Positions 26,486-41,400 are shown, counted from the first letter of the stretch. The stretch is 64,000 nt of DNA from Sapria himalayana (GCA_029783825.1 JAREIK010000385.1:3702501-3766500); one strand, 5' to 3'. Numbers and translations: made by a program. The notes: generated by a model not told the origin, from the letters alone.

Positions 26486-29400
26486 TGTTCTTATTATTTC
26501 TTTCTTAATCTTTGGATCCATGTAGACAGTCAGACAATAAAAAAATAAAAAGATATATCAGTAATTTAAGTAATTGATTTTCATCTTAATAGACATGATC
26601 TTAAATATAAGGTCATCTCTAAATTTGTTAAACATGCTACTAATATCGTACATGTACCTAAATGCAAGTGGTGAGCTTATACACAGACTAATATATATTT
26701 GTTGTATCATTAAAAATTTTTAGAATCATTAATAATAAGTTTGTCATTATTATTTTTAACATAGTCAGATATCATGTGTTTGTATCCAACATATAATTCT
26801 AATATTTTATAAATATAATTCTAATGGTATCTTATATCCGTTTGAAATTTTTCTTTCTCTAGACTCGCAAACAAACATATACTAATAAATTTTTTGATTG
26901 TTAGGTATCTGAAGATATTTTAGTTAATTTCATATATTTTATAATTGGTGAGAAATTACCTTCATCGTCGCTTGTATTATTATGTTAATAATGTGACATA
27001 TATATTTAATGTGAAATTTTTTTTCTAATGATCTATCTCTAATAATTCTAATAAATATATTAATAGCTATTCCATTATTAGATATCAAATATAATACTAA
27101 ATATTTTATTTTAAATATTATAATATCTAAAGATTTTTATCATACATTCATATATAGTAGAGTCAATATTAATATGAAAAATCTAATGAAATTCCTAAAA
27201 TTTTTATATTAAGTTTTTATTTAGAATCTATATAGTGGATGATAATACATGAAAAAGATACATAAATACTATTGTTCTTATATGTGGATCTAAGAATCCT
27301 ATAATAAATATGCGGAAAGTATGTCTGCATGATACTGACAACCCTATGATTTTTTGAAATCTAATTGAAAGACTTATGATGATAATTAGTTTGATTATGC
27401 ATTTATTTTCTAAGTCACGGCGATATATGAATGAGATCAAAGAAGTTGAATTATATCTAGCTTCAAAAATCTTATTGTTCATGCTTAGTTGAGTTTGTCT
27501 AAGATCTAATCTATTAAGTTTTTTGATATATTATTTGACATATCTTTTTAGATCTCCCGCTTCACATGTATTCTGATATGTATTTATATTTTTATAGTAC
27601 TTATATTGTGTCGATTGTTCTTTGACAGCTTTAGCATTTTATTTGTTATTATGTTAAAATGACTCCAAACTAATGATTTTTTTTTAGTATTTTGTTTTTT
27701 AAGTATTTGAGTTTGAGTCGAGGTTATAAATGAAAATATGGTTTCATTCTTGGACCTTTTTGTAGGATTATAATTATTATACATGCCTAAATCTAAGTTA
27801 ATCTTATATTTGTTATATTTACTTTTAGTCATTTTTTTAATTATTTTATTATTTATTACTTTAACTATTAAAAAAAATAACAAAAATAAATTAACTGAAT
27901 ATTATTCTAAAATCTAAATTGGAGATAAGACATAAAGTTGCAGCCCGCAGCCCGCAGCCCGCAGCCCGCAGTGGCACCCTTGTCCTTGCTCCCGCATCAA
28001 CAAGAAATAAAAAAAAATATTACTAGAACACTTACAATACATAAATAAGTTATGAGAATTGAGATTATTAGAGATCAGAGAAGAATATGAGATGAATATT
28101 AGAGAGTAAGAGTTGAGAGTTAATAGTAAATACTAAAATGAGAATTAAAAATTTAAAACTCTTAATCTATATTTATAGCTTTTTTAATTAAAAAATCATA
28201 TTATTATTATTATTTTTTTTTGATTTTTTTTGTGGGCAGAAATCTGAAAGTTGTTGGATTTTTGCTCTCGCTGTTTAAATGAAATCCAATGGCCAAGATG
28301 TGTTTTGACAAAATATATAAAAAAATTATTATTATTTTTTGGATTTTTACTGTTAGGTTTTGAAATGTGGGTCGGGTTCGGGCATTTGGTTTTTGGGTCT
28401 CGGGTGTGGATGTGGTACGGTTTGCCTATGAGTATGTGGTGTGCCCACCATCCCAGCCAACCTTGAGCCGACACATAAAGGCATTAAGCTAAGCTCTCAA
28501 TAAACTTAGCTTAACCCCATTGTATGGAAGTGTCGGGGTCGTGATCAGGTTTGGGGCTGGAGGCTTGTGCTGAATCGGTTTTGTCGGTTCATCTTACTTT
28601 ATTAATATAATTTTTAAAACCTTGAAATAATAATAAACCCATACCCACTTGGCTGAGCTGGTTGGGCTCATTAATAAAACCTACTTTATCCCGCCCGCCC
28701 TTCCGCAAAATGAAAATTTGATCATTATCGGGAAGCAGGCGGGTTGGGTCTTGAATTCTCGGCAACCCATAACTCATTGGGTTACTATTTGTGGGATGTT
28801 GGACCGTGCCAAAGAGCCAAGTATGTGAGTCATGCCTGGACAGGCACGATGCATGACAGCCACCGGCCCAGCATGGTTTCGGACCCAGGTCCAGGCACGG
28901 TTCTGGACCGTGTCGGGCTAGACACGGCTTAGTCATGTTGTGCCTCATGTCGTGCCCGGGCTGCCCGGCATACTTGATGCCTCTAGTAATACTATCGAGA
29001 TGTTAATATATCTTAGACCATGTATTAAGCTAGAGCCTTGTGTATTTAATATAATATATATATATATTTTTTGTTTTAAGAAAAATATTATAAGATAATT
29101 ATAAGACTAATTGTACTTTAGAATTCAATATATTGAGGCGCTATAAAATATGATAATCATAAAAAAATCACAATAGAGAAATATATGTTATGATGAATGT
29201 ATGAAAAAGTTTGTAAGTACATATTAAAAAATAATAAAATTAGGATTTATTTATTTATTGTAATTTGTACCTATGAGATTAAAATTAGAGAGATATTTTA
29301 TGTGGTTTTGATATGAAAAAAAAAAGATATTATACACAACTCTAAATAAAAAAAAATAGATTGATATGTTAGTTGATAATATAAAGAATATGTCAGCAGT

Positions 29401-32400
29401 TGAAAACTTGTATGATTACAATCAAAAAAAGGTTTTTATGAGCTGATTTTATGTTATAATCTCATTGTTTAAATAAATAAAATTTACATAATCAATAACA
29501 ATAATGTTGTGATTGTGATTGTTTTTTGATGATAATAACTATTTTCCTTTTAATTAAATTATTTTTAAGGATCTATTTTCTTCATGAGATTTTGAGAAAT
29601 TTATTTTTTTTCTTTTTGTTGCTGATTGTAAGGTTCTTTCGAGAAGTATCTTCGTCTTATGATGTATTAAGGTTGTTACAGCGACTCTTATAAATAATGA
29701 AATTATTTGCTGTCCTTTAGGATGTTGGATCTTATTTGTGATAAATTCTCACATTAAAAGTATCATCTAATTTAATATCCTTGCCAAAAGTCTATTCTTG
29801 TTTGCTTGAGGTTAACATCTCATCAGAAGACTTATCTACTCTTATGTCTACTAGCAATTACTGTTGAAGATGGAGTGGCCTTTTGTTTAGAGATCTCTCC
29901 ACTTCTATGCCTTGTTAAGATTATTATTAATGACAAAGGATTAATACATCATGATTGCTCTCCGTGTTATTTGTGATGATCTTATTAGAACAAATTAAAA
30001 ATTATAAGATTTAATTTATCATATTTATTGTATATATTAGACATGTTTCTCTTTGTCAGTCCTACATTAATGCATTATTTAATCAACAAATATAGATAAT
30101 CATATTAATCTTCATCATTGGAATAAGTGGATGTATTTTGTACTTCTCATTTTTTTCAATTATAGTTTTGCTTATAATTTTTATATTCACATGTTAGTAT
30201 TCTTAATAGAGGTGTCAAATGGGCGTTGTCGTGCTGATACACCCATTTCTATTTGGACCAATTGTGCCACCATGTCATGGTTGGCACCACATGACTACAA
30301 AAGCATCAAGCTTGGTAATTCACATTTGGCCCACAGTAGTGCCAAGTAGTGTTGGGCCATGCCGGATTGTGCTGGCTTTTAAGCAGAAATTCAATTAAAT
30401 TATTTTAAAAAATTTATTTTTATTTCATTATTTATAAAAATTTTTACATTTAAATAAATTAAATAAAAATATGAAATAAATAATTAAAAAAAATTTGACA
30501 TTTGCCTCAAATAAAAAATAAAAGTGTTTAACGAAACTAAAATTTAATTTATTTAATAATTAAAAGCATAATATGATATATCATACATATGCATATATAT
30601 ACACTTACATATAAAATACATGATGAAACATAAATCATAAGATAAAAAGTACACAATGACATAACTAGCAGAAATAAAAAATAATGATAATATGATTTTG
30701 TAGAAAAAAATTTATCAAAAATTATGTTATTAATTGATGTTTATGGTATGGTAGTACAGTTGCATATGTAAATCATTATCATCATGTATATATCTGAAAG
30801 TATTATTAGTGGTGATCTTAATATCCTTGATTTTTATGTCTTATGAATTATCATCTGTAATTAATTTTTGTCTTATTTTGAATCTCCAACTTTGAATCTT
30901 TCTAGTCTTTCATGTATGCAAGTGTCACTATGATATCTGGTCATAGTTTTGATATTTTATCTGAAATAATATTGGTTGTCATAGAAAAATAGAGGTGTCA
31001 ATGGTATTGCCCATTTTTTTAAGGCACGGTTGTGCTACAATGTCGTGCTAGACACGATATGGTAAAATTTTCATGCTATGCTGAACTATGAAGGTGCACA
31101 GCTGTATTGCTACATTCAAATGACGAAAGAAGCTTGTAGCATGAAAATGCAACAGGCGACCGGCTAATATGGTTGGTTAATTACAATCGGTCAAGTGGCT
31201 GATTGTTTTAAAAAAATTTGATCGCCCCATGATGAGGTGATCCAATTTTTTTAAAAAATAGAAATTTGACTGCTTGGGATGGTTTATCATATTAGGCTTG
31301 AGCTGTCAAATGGGCTGGGCCAGCTCGAGCATGTCATGACATGCTATAGTGCCGTGTTTGGGCTCGTGTCAGGTGTACCCTCTGCTCCAGTCCTGCTGGG
31401 ACAAGGAATTTTGCTTCGTGTGCCTTGCTAGACACAGAATGGGTGACCACGCATCGAGCGTGGTCATGATGATGGGGGGGGGGACGACGAGCCAATGTCT
31501 GACGGGCGAGGCTCGGCGAGCCTTGACAGGGCGACCGTGTCACAACGATGTGGTGTTGAAACCCTATTTTTTAAAAAATTAGGGTTTCGGCCTAACTCGA
31601 ATTGGGCTGAATCAGCCTGAACCTGGGCGGATTTCAGGTGCCAGGCCCCATGTTGGGTCTGACCTCAAACGAACCATGCCGTGCCAGGCACGGCATGCCA
31701 GACACACTTGTCCTGCCTTGCCCTGCAAGAGGCATGACTCATGCTTGCCCGGCATGACTCATGCTTGCCCAGCATGACATGAACTGTGCCTTTGGCTGGC
31801 CTAGCTCGGTATAGGGCATGGTCCTGAACGATGACTTGTTGGGCAAGGTGCCATTGAACCAGGCCGGACCACGTGCTGTTCCTAGGCCGTCTTACTTATT
31901 TGACATCTCTACAAAAAAGATAAACTTTGATGCTATGCTAGATGCCGAAAGAGTTAGATCATGTTTTATCTTAGATAGTACAAGATAGATGTATTCATAT
32001 GATTTTTATCAAAGTAAAATATTTAAATTATTATTATTATTATGTGATAGGATGAAAAAATAATTTCCAGCTAAGTACCGAGATAGTTTGTTCATATATG
32101 ATAGATTATCATTTTGTTTACTCATGACTAATTGAATATAAAAGTAATCATCTCTAAATATAATATTCATTTTTATACTTGAAGTTTGATTATAACTATT
32201 ATACAATATAATAATATTTAAATAAATGAATTAATTTTTGTGATTAAAATTTTTAGGTTAGTACATACGAATATGTATATCAAAATATTTTTTATCTCTT
32301 TTACCTATATTATAGAATACATTAAGTCAACCAAGTAATAAAGATATCGAATACAAAATGAATATTTTTAATTCTTAGTTACAATCTCAATAGTTATGCC

Positions 32401-35400
32401 ATTAAATATACGATAATCTTCATACTTGTTAAACTTGCTGCTAATGTTGCTTATACACTTAAGTGTAAAGTAAATGGTGAGAGTGTATACTATTATATAC
32501 ATATTCGTCATGTAATAAAAAATTTTTAAGAATTTTATAAAAGAAATTTTTGCATTAATGTCAGAATCATCAATAATAACCGTCACTCTTATTATTAATG
32601 TAGTGAGATATTATGTGTTGACGTCAATATATGATTCTAACATTAGGTAGGTATAATTCTATTCGTATTTCATATCTGTTTGTAATTTTTTTTAGGATTA
32701 TTGAAAAATATAGGCTTCTAAATTTCTATTGTCTCCTAAAATATTTTATTAATTTTTTTATTTTTTCTAATATGTTAGAAATAAATTTAATTTCTACATA
32801 TACTATCAAATTAATTATGTGACATATATACATAATATAAAATATTTTACCTAATAATTCATTTCTAGTATCTAACAAATATATTAATAGTTATTTTATT
32901 ATTAAAAGCATTATCAAAAATAATATTATATATTTTATTCTGAATATTATATTTATTAAAATTTTTTATCATATACTCATATATGATAGGATTATCATTA
33001 GAATGTATGATCTCAGAAAATATTTTAAATTTTTTTATTTAATTTTTATTTTAAATCTTGCATTACTGTCAAAATTCTTAATGGTTCTAATAAACACATT
33101 AATAATTATTTCATTATTAAAAAATTATCAAAAATAATATTAAATATTTTATTTTGATTATTATAAATTTAATTTCTGCCTATACTATCAAATTAATTAC
33201 GTGATATATATATAATGTAAAAACTCTTACCTAATAATTTATTTTAAATGATTCTAATAAATATATTAATAGTTATTTTATTATTAAAAGCATTATCGAA
33301 AATAATACTATATATTTTATTCAGAATATTATATTTATTAAAAATTTTTATCATATACTCATATATGATAGGATCATCATCAGAATGTATGATCTCAGAA
33401 AATATTTAAAATTTATTTATTTAATTTTTATTTTAAATCTCACATAACTGTCAATTTCTAATAGTTTTAACAAACATATTAATAATTATTCTATTATTAA
33501 AAGTATTATCAAAAATAATATTAAATATTTTATTTTTGATTATTATATTTTATAAAAATTCTCATAATACACTCATGTATGGCAGGACTTTCATGAGGAT
33601 TGATAATATCACAAATACTATTTCTTAAATATATTAATTTTAATTATTTTTTTTAATTTATAATATTTTTTTAATGTATTCATACTTGTGAACCTAAGAA
33701 TCTAACGATAAACAAGTTGGAAGTAAGCTACATAATGCTATTCTAGAATTTTTCAAAAATCTAATCGAAAGATAAATGATCATAATTAATTTCATTATGT
33801 CTTTCTTCATAAAATCATCATGGTATATGAATTTGATCAATGAAGGTGAACTAGATTCAATTTGAAAGATCTCACCACTTAATTTAGTTTGTCAGAGTTC
33901 AAATACAAAATTTTTTTAGTGCATTAATTGGCATGACTTTTTAAGTGACCAGTGATATATGTACTATTATATGTATATATCTTTTAATAATATATAAATT
34001 ATGCTGATTTTTTTAACTCTTATAATATTTATTATTTAGTATTTTAAAATGAATTCATACTATTAAAATTTGCATAATTTTTTGTTTTGTAGGTGACAAA
34101 TGAATTTTAGGTTAATACAATTAGAGAAATCTTAGTTTAAACCTTGTATCTTTTGGTAGAGCTATCATTATTATCTATATCAAAGATAAATTTATTATTA
34201 TTATATTTATTATTTATTATTTATTATTATATTTTTTAATTTATAAACAAAATTGATAATACACTTATAAATAAATAAAAAATCTATTCTAACCACAACT
34301 ATTTTGTTGTAGTATATAAACTATTTTTGTTTGTATTATCTTTAATCTCTACTAAAATTAAATATAACAAGATAAAATACTAAAAAAATTACAAAATCAT
34401 AAAAAAAAAATACACGAAGAGGAGATATGAGATAGACTTGAATTGAAGGAGAGGAGAAATTCAAAGAAATAAAATTATATTTGTTTCTATCTTTATTTAT
34501 ATTTTTTAAAGGCATGGCAATGCCACCTTGCAATGCTTTGCACGGCTCGGCCCGGTGGCATGATCCATTGGCCCAAAACCACATGGTGGCACGGCTGAGT
34601 GTACGGCCATGCTAGAGCTGGACCATGATCCGTTACTCATTGCATGATGGGTGGCCGCCTTACGGGCTGAGAATAAGTGATTATCAAATGGAGTTATGGT
34701 GATAGAATGATGAAGATTAATAGATTATAGGAATGCTAAGAGGCTGAGCACCGATGTAGCTAGAGAATAAAAATGAACATGCATTAATTTCTATAAAAAC
34801 ACGAAATAAAACATTTTCCATCCTAAAATTTTATTAGCTTGATATTTTGAGATCATTAATTTTTTTTACAAAAAAATAAAAAAGATTTGGTGATCCATAG
34901 ACATGAACATATAAAATCTCAGTAAATTTAAAAATTATAAGGTTATATGAGTTGAGTGCATGACAAACCAATACAAATTGTTAATTCTCTATATTGATTA
35001 GAAGAGAACAATCAAATTAAACTGAGAATTAAATGATGATTATTTTAAGGATAAGTATGACATATTAAGAAATATAGTCTTGAATAATCAACCAATCATA
35101 AATAATCCTAAGTGCCTTGTATGTCAAGGTAAAATACATAAAATATTTTTTATTAAAAAGTATGACAGATCTAATAATGAGAAAAAAAAGAATTAGGAGA
35201 GTCAAAAGGAATAATTGATTGTAAAATGAAGTCGATATGATAGCATGCTGAAATGTAACAAATTTATTAGAGAAAAGAAATAACATATTCACACCTACAT
35301 CTAATAACGAGTAAAAAAAGAAATAGGAGAGACAAAAGAAGGAATAAATGATTGTAAAATGAAGTCATATGATGGAATGTTGAAATATAATAAATTATTA

Positions 35401-38400
35401 GCGTAAAGAAATTGTATAATGTACTAAATTGAGTAGAAACTTAGTTAGAATAAAAAAAAAGGTCATTTGAACATTTGTATAATGTACTAAATATGATAAT
35501 TTTGATTCTATTTTTTAATTAATTTATAATTTTGAGATCATTAACACTTCTTCAAACAAAACATAAGAAGTTTTGGTGATTAATACAATTGGACGTATTA
35601 AAATTCAAATTTATTATTTTCTTGCTACTAGATAAAATTTGAGTAACTATAAAGATTGTAAGATTATACCAAAAAAATATTTAATAAATTAGTATAAAGT
35701 TTTTATTTTATATTTTTATCATAAGAGTAGAGTCGAATTTATTGTGCAGTTCAAAAGAAAATTCAATCCACAATTAAATGGTGATTATTGAAAGGATAAA
35801 TGTGACATATAATTAGAAATTATCTTGGAAAATCAATTACTTATAAATATTTTTGACATAAATAAAAAATAAAATCTAGAAACTAATGTAATATAAAAAA
35901 GGTAATAACTCAATAATAAAAAACACATGCAATATTCTTATATAATGATCAATTTTATTAAGACAACAAACATGTTGGATGCTTTAATTAACATAACATA
36001 AAGTAGAAAGAAAAAATTATAATAAAATTGAAAAAAAAAACAATAACATTCCTCGTAAAGTTGGTGCTTGCAAGTTTAAGACATTTAGCCTAGAAGAAAA
36101 GAATGTAAGTTTAAATCTTTTTAAGGTGTTCGTGCATATATCTGTTGATTACTTAGGCATTTAAATATAAGTTGTAGAAATTGTTATATCTTTTTTTTTT
36201 TGAGGAAGTAGTTTATTTCTATATGTATTCTTTGTTTGTGAAATACTAGATTAGAGGGCATATGCCTTGTTGGCTGACTATCATATTAAAGAGTAAATGA
36301 GAAGATGATAGATATTTAATTTCTTTGATTATATGTTGAATGTAAAGTATCTAGCAAGTAATAATCATTAAAATTTAAAATTTTTCTTTTGCACATATTT
36401 AAAAAATTGTCTGTCTCTTATTTTTTTAGTAGACTATTTTTTCTAAGTATAAAATTCTATCATAGATTTCCTCCTAATGTAAAATGATCACTAACTCAAC
36501 TTTGAATATCCAATTAACTGTAAGTGTCTGTGATCTTTGAAAGATATTCCAAGTCCATAAGACTTTTAAGTATAAAATTTCATCATAGATTTCCTCCCAA
36601 TGTAAAATGGTAACCAACTAGAGGTGTCAAACGGGCCATGCCGGGCTAACCCGGCCCATTTTTTTTGGGCACGAGCGTGCCTTCGTGCCGGGCTAGGCAC
36701 GACATGGTTTAAAAAAGCCACGCCTGGCTTGGCCGTACGGGCCAGTACATTTTTTTTAAAAATTTTTTTTATTTATATAAATTATTAAAAAATATATAAA
36801 ATTTTAGATAATGTATAATATTATATATTTATAATATGAAAAATATTAAAATTTATTATAATAACAAAGCTAAATTTTTTTTTATAATGTAATATAAAAT
36901 TAGTTTAAAATTAATTAGAATTATATAATATAGTTATAAATTTTTAAATGGAAAATTAAAACAAAAAAATAAATAAATCAATACATTTTGTTAAAAAAAA
37001 TAAAAATTAAAAAAAAACATAAACAACTCAAATGAAAAATGACCAATCAGTCATTTGATACCGTATGTCCGAACCAAACAAATTACAGTTTCAACATAAC
37101 GTATAAATAAAGCATACAATCAATAAAAAATAAAATATTAAAATCACAAAACAGTAGATCATCATAAATCATCAATCAGCATATCATGAGCATCAACAGT
37201 CATAACATCAAGATCAGTATCATATGGATCATCATCATCAGCAATCAACTCCTCCATTATCGTAGTGAATGCAGCTCCGGTCTCTGTTCCAGTCCCAGCT
37301 CCAGCACGATCATGAATGCTAAACCTCGAATCCTCCCAATCCTTCAAACAAGCCAAGGCCTCAACAATATCTGGACGTAATCTCGATATCCTATTAAAAA
37401 TCACGTTCACTGCAACAGAAAAAGCAGACTCCGATGCTACGCTCGACATCGGAGGAGTCAGTAGATCCCGTGCCATCCTTGATGGCATGGGAAAGGTGGA
37501 CTCATATGATTTCCACCACTGTAATATATCAAGATTTTTAGTATCAGAATGTGATATGATTGAGCAGTAATCGGTATCTAAGTACCGAGAAAGCTCGCTC
37601 CTATGTGATGGTCAACCCTTACGTTTCCCCCTCGCTAGCTGAATGAAAAAATTATTATCTTCGAACAAGGTATCAATATCCCTAATCACAGTCTCATTAC
37701 CATCACCACCATACCTAGTATCGTAGTATGTGAACAGGTCAGTTAACTTCTCGTGAATGAATTTTTCAGGTGGCTCTTCTAGGTTCATGCACGAGGAAAT
37801 ATAGGTTATGGTATTTTCTACCATTTTCTCCTTAACCCTAGGGTCTATGCATGCAGCGAGGCAATAAAGAGATGGAATGATGAACCAGTATTTCAAGTAT
37901 TTGGTTTCCATCTCCGCAACCATATGGCTAAGTGTCGGGTCAGCTCGATACTTCTTTAAATATGCTACTAATGTTGCATATGCACCATAATGCAATGTAA
38001 GTCGTGAGCATATAAACCGACGAACACATGTTCGTCGTGTCATAAAAAATCTTCAGGAATTTCATTTATGAAATTCTTGAAGTCCAGTCAGTGTCGTCAA
38101 TAATAAGTTCGTCACTCTTACTATTGACGTAGTCGGATATCACGTGTTCGTATCTAATACATGATTCTAATATTAGGAACGTGTAATTCCAACGATGTCT
38201 CACATCCGATTAGAATTTCTTCTTAAGATTTGCAGACAAACAGCGACTACCAAACTCTTGTTGTCTGCGAGGAGTACGAATATATTTTAGTGCATTACGT
38301 ATATTATCCAACGTGGGGGAACACACCTTCATACTCGCTTGAACAATCAGGTTAATCACGTGACACATGCATATAACATGAAAGATCTCTCCTAATGGTG

Positions 38401-41400
38401 CGTCTCTAATATTTCTAACAAACATGTTGATCGTTACTACATTATTAGATGCGTTTTCGAATGTGACACAAAATTTAATTTTGAATTTTATATTCCCGAA
38501 AGATTTTTATCATACACTCAAAAATGACCGGACCATCATGTTGATGAAGAATCTCAGAGAATCTTAAAATTTTTTATTCACAGTTCAGTTAGAATCTACA
38601 TAGTGGTTGGTTAGACATGCATAAGATGATTCATTGTGACTTGTTCAGATATCGGACGTCACGGACACCACTCTATTATATGCCATAAATTCATTAATTA
38701 TTTTTTATTTTTCTAATTTATATATCTTTAGTATGTCATTTCTAGATGTGGACATAGGAATCCTATGATAAGCAGGCTGAAAATATGTCTGCATGATGCG
38801 CACTATCCTTGGATCTTCCGAAAATATGATCGGAAGACCCATCAATGTGATAAGTCTGGCCATGCCGTCCCTACCCAACTCGTTGGAGTATATGAAGGGA
38901 GTAAACTTTGAGACTGAACTCGATCCAGTCACAAAAAATACAGTGCTAAGTTGGGTTTGTCAAAGATCTAATGGACTATATTTTTTGGTCCATAATTCAG
39001 CATGCTTCTTAAGGTGCTCAGTCCCAAACGAACTCTTACATGTTAAAAGTCTCATACAATATTTGCTTTGTGCTATTTTTTGTTCATCATCCCTAATATT
39101 TTTTTATTTTATTATATTAAAATGAGTCTAAACTACAGAAGTCCTCCTAGTTTTTTGTTTTTTAGAAGTTTGGGTTGAAACGACTGGAGAAACTAAAGTT
39201 TCAGCAGCCTCACACCTCTGTGTAATATTTTTATTTTCTAAATTTAAATATGTTTCAGTTGTATTTGTCATTTTTAGGATTTTATTATTTAGAATAGTTT
39301 TTTAGAGACTAGAAGACTGATTTTAATTTTTTCTATTTTTGGTCTAGAGAGAGAAACTAGAGAGGGAGAAAGCTAAAAAAACTTAAAATAAATTACCCGG
39401 TAAAAGCAGTGAGGTCGGTCACGTGCACGGTGTACCACAGTCAAACTCTAAGTTCAAATCTCAAGTTGAGATTCTGGAAAATCCAAGCCGAATGCCGAAA
39501 TTCCGAGTCCCGAGAGAGAGAAACATGATTTTTAAGAGAGAAATTGAATGATTTGAGAGAATTTATGTTTATGATATACATAAATATTAAAGAGATAAGG
39601 GTGAAATTTATAGATTAAAGATAATAATTTTTTTTAAAAAAGTAATTTTTTTTAATTTTTTAGAGGGCAGAATCACGAGGGCCTTTGGATTCTGCCCCCT
39701 AGCCGTTGGAGGTGAGATCCAACGGCTCAAAATTAAATTTTTTATTAATTTTTTTCCCATTGGGGAGGGGGGGGGGAATTGGATCGGTTCGGGCCTCGTG
39801 GGACCGTGGGTTGCGTCCAATCAGACCCAACCCGAGGTCTTTTTTGCGGAAGGGGCGTGGGGCGCTCGCGGGGTCGGGCTAGGGGGACACCCGATACGGG
39901 ACGAACCCGTGCTGGTGTGCTGTGCCATGGGCAGAACCATGCTGGGTCGGGCACGGCACGGCATTGCACGGCTCGTGCCTTACCCGGGCACGACATTTTC
40001 CCTAGCGGTCCCAACTCGGTTGACACCTCTATGACCAACTAAAATATGAATATCTAATTATAGAGGTGTCAAACGGGAAGGCCCGGCCCATTTTTTTAGG
40101 GCACGAATGTGCCACCGTGCCGTGCCGGGCACGGCACGGTTTAAAAACTTTTGGGCCCGTCACGGCCCGTAGGCACGACAGGCCGTGCCGGGCCTGCTCG
40201 GGCCCGGCCTGTCCATACGGGCCAGGGCAGCCGGGCAAAGGCAGACCCTGACCCGAGACCCGATTGGCAGGAATTTTTCTTTTAAAAAAATTTTATATAT
40301 TGTAATGCATAACAGCTTAGGTGTAGGTGTACAATATAATGTTAAATATAAATATTTTTATAAATGTTAAAAATTAAAATTAAATAAAATAACAAAGTTT
40401 AGAAATTTTTTTTTTCAAATTCAAATTAGTTTACCTTTTATTATATTTATTATTTATATATTAAAGTTATTAATGTTTAAAATAAAATTTAAATTGAAAA
40501 CAAAATAAATCAATACATTATTTAAGTAAAAGCTATAAATAAAAATTAAAAAAAAAATTAAACAACACAAATGAAAAATTACCAATCATCCATTTGAAAC
40601 CGATGGTCCGAATATAACAAGTATAAGTTTCAACACAACGTACAAACAAAGCGTACAAATACAATCAATAAAAAAAACATCGAAAACAAAAAATAGCAGA
40701 TCATCATCAATCGTCAATCAGCATATTATGAGAATCATCAGCCGCAACATCAAGATCAGTATCATATGGATCATCATCATCGGCAATCAACTCCTCCGCC
40801 ATCGTAGTAGATGTGGATGCGACTGCAGTGACTGTCCCAGTACCGGCTCCAGCACGATCATGGATGCTAAACCTCGATTCCTCCCAATCCTTCAAACATG
40901 CCAAGGCCTCAATCATATCTGGACGTAATCTCGATCTCCTATCCGAAATCACGTTCACTGCAACAGAAAAAGCAGACTCTGGTGCTACGCTCAACACTGG
41001 AGGAGTCAGTAGATCCTGTGTCATCATAGATAGCACGGGATAGCTGGACTCATATGATTTCCACTACTGTAATAAATTAAGATTCTTAGTATCAGAATGT
41101 GATAGGATTGAGCAGTAATTGGTATCTAAGTACCGAGACAGCTCGTTCCTATGTGATGGTCCACCCCTACGTTTCTCCCTCGCTAGCTGAATGGAATAAT
41201 TATCATCTCCGAACAAGGTATCAATGTCCGTAATCACAGTCTCACCACCACCACCACCACCACCACCATACCTAGTATCATAGCATGTGAACAGGTCAGT
41301 CAACTTCTCGTGAATGAACCGTTCAGGTGGCTCTTCCAGGTTAATGCACGAGGAAATGAAAGTCAGGGTGTTTTATACCCCTTCCACCTTAGCCCTATTG

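Larger units (their letters stand above)
25506..28985 (-). mobile_element. Ancient full-length hAT element, transposase on the minus strand
   Basis: Left end TAGAGGTTTCAAACTGG, right end TTGATGCCTCTA (28,974-28,985), 3,480 bp. Transposase debris is collinear with the better copies: a block near 26,050-26,110 matches the C-terminal ACTCCGATGCTACGCTCGAC region; 27,482-27,228 reads SIRFQKI and CRHTFRIF (family: [13 protein letters not shown]); 27,760-27,620 reads [18 protein letters not shown], the BED-finger region [18 protein letters not shown] with its Trp kept. Flanks GTTAAATG and GTAATACT match poorly, so the duplication is not certain. GC-rich subterminal blocks at 25,515-25,680 and 28,360-28,975. 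Confidence 0.7.
30207..34670 (-). mobile_element. Ancient hAT element enlarged by a nested insertion and an internal duplication
   Basis: Left end TAGAGGTGTCAAATGGGC at 30,207. Transposase debris on the minus strand is collinear: 30,900-30,985 continuing at 31,920 (C-terminal region), 32,134-32,009 reading [19 protein letters not shown] (family: [17 protein letters not shown]), 32,580-32,410 reading [19 protein letters not shown] ([21 protein letters not shown]). A 922-bp relative is inserted at 30,990-31,911 and a 382-bp stretch is duplicated at 32,783-33,545. A GC-rich block at 34,500-34,670 looks like the right subterminal region, but the terminal repeat itself was not found. Confidence 0.6.

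Noticed and set aside
28196..28948. Open frames of 92 and 119 codons on the minus strand
   Set aside because: They lie in the right subterminal block of an ancient hAT element and show Pro/His/Gly-rich composition typical of GC-rich junk frames.
39745..40251. Several overlapping GC-rich open frames on both strands
   Set aside because: They fall in the subterminal GC-rich ends of the two hAT elements and straddle the element boundary; GC content alone keeps them open.
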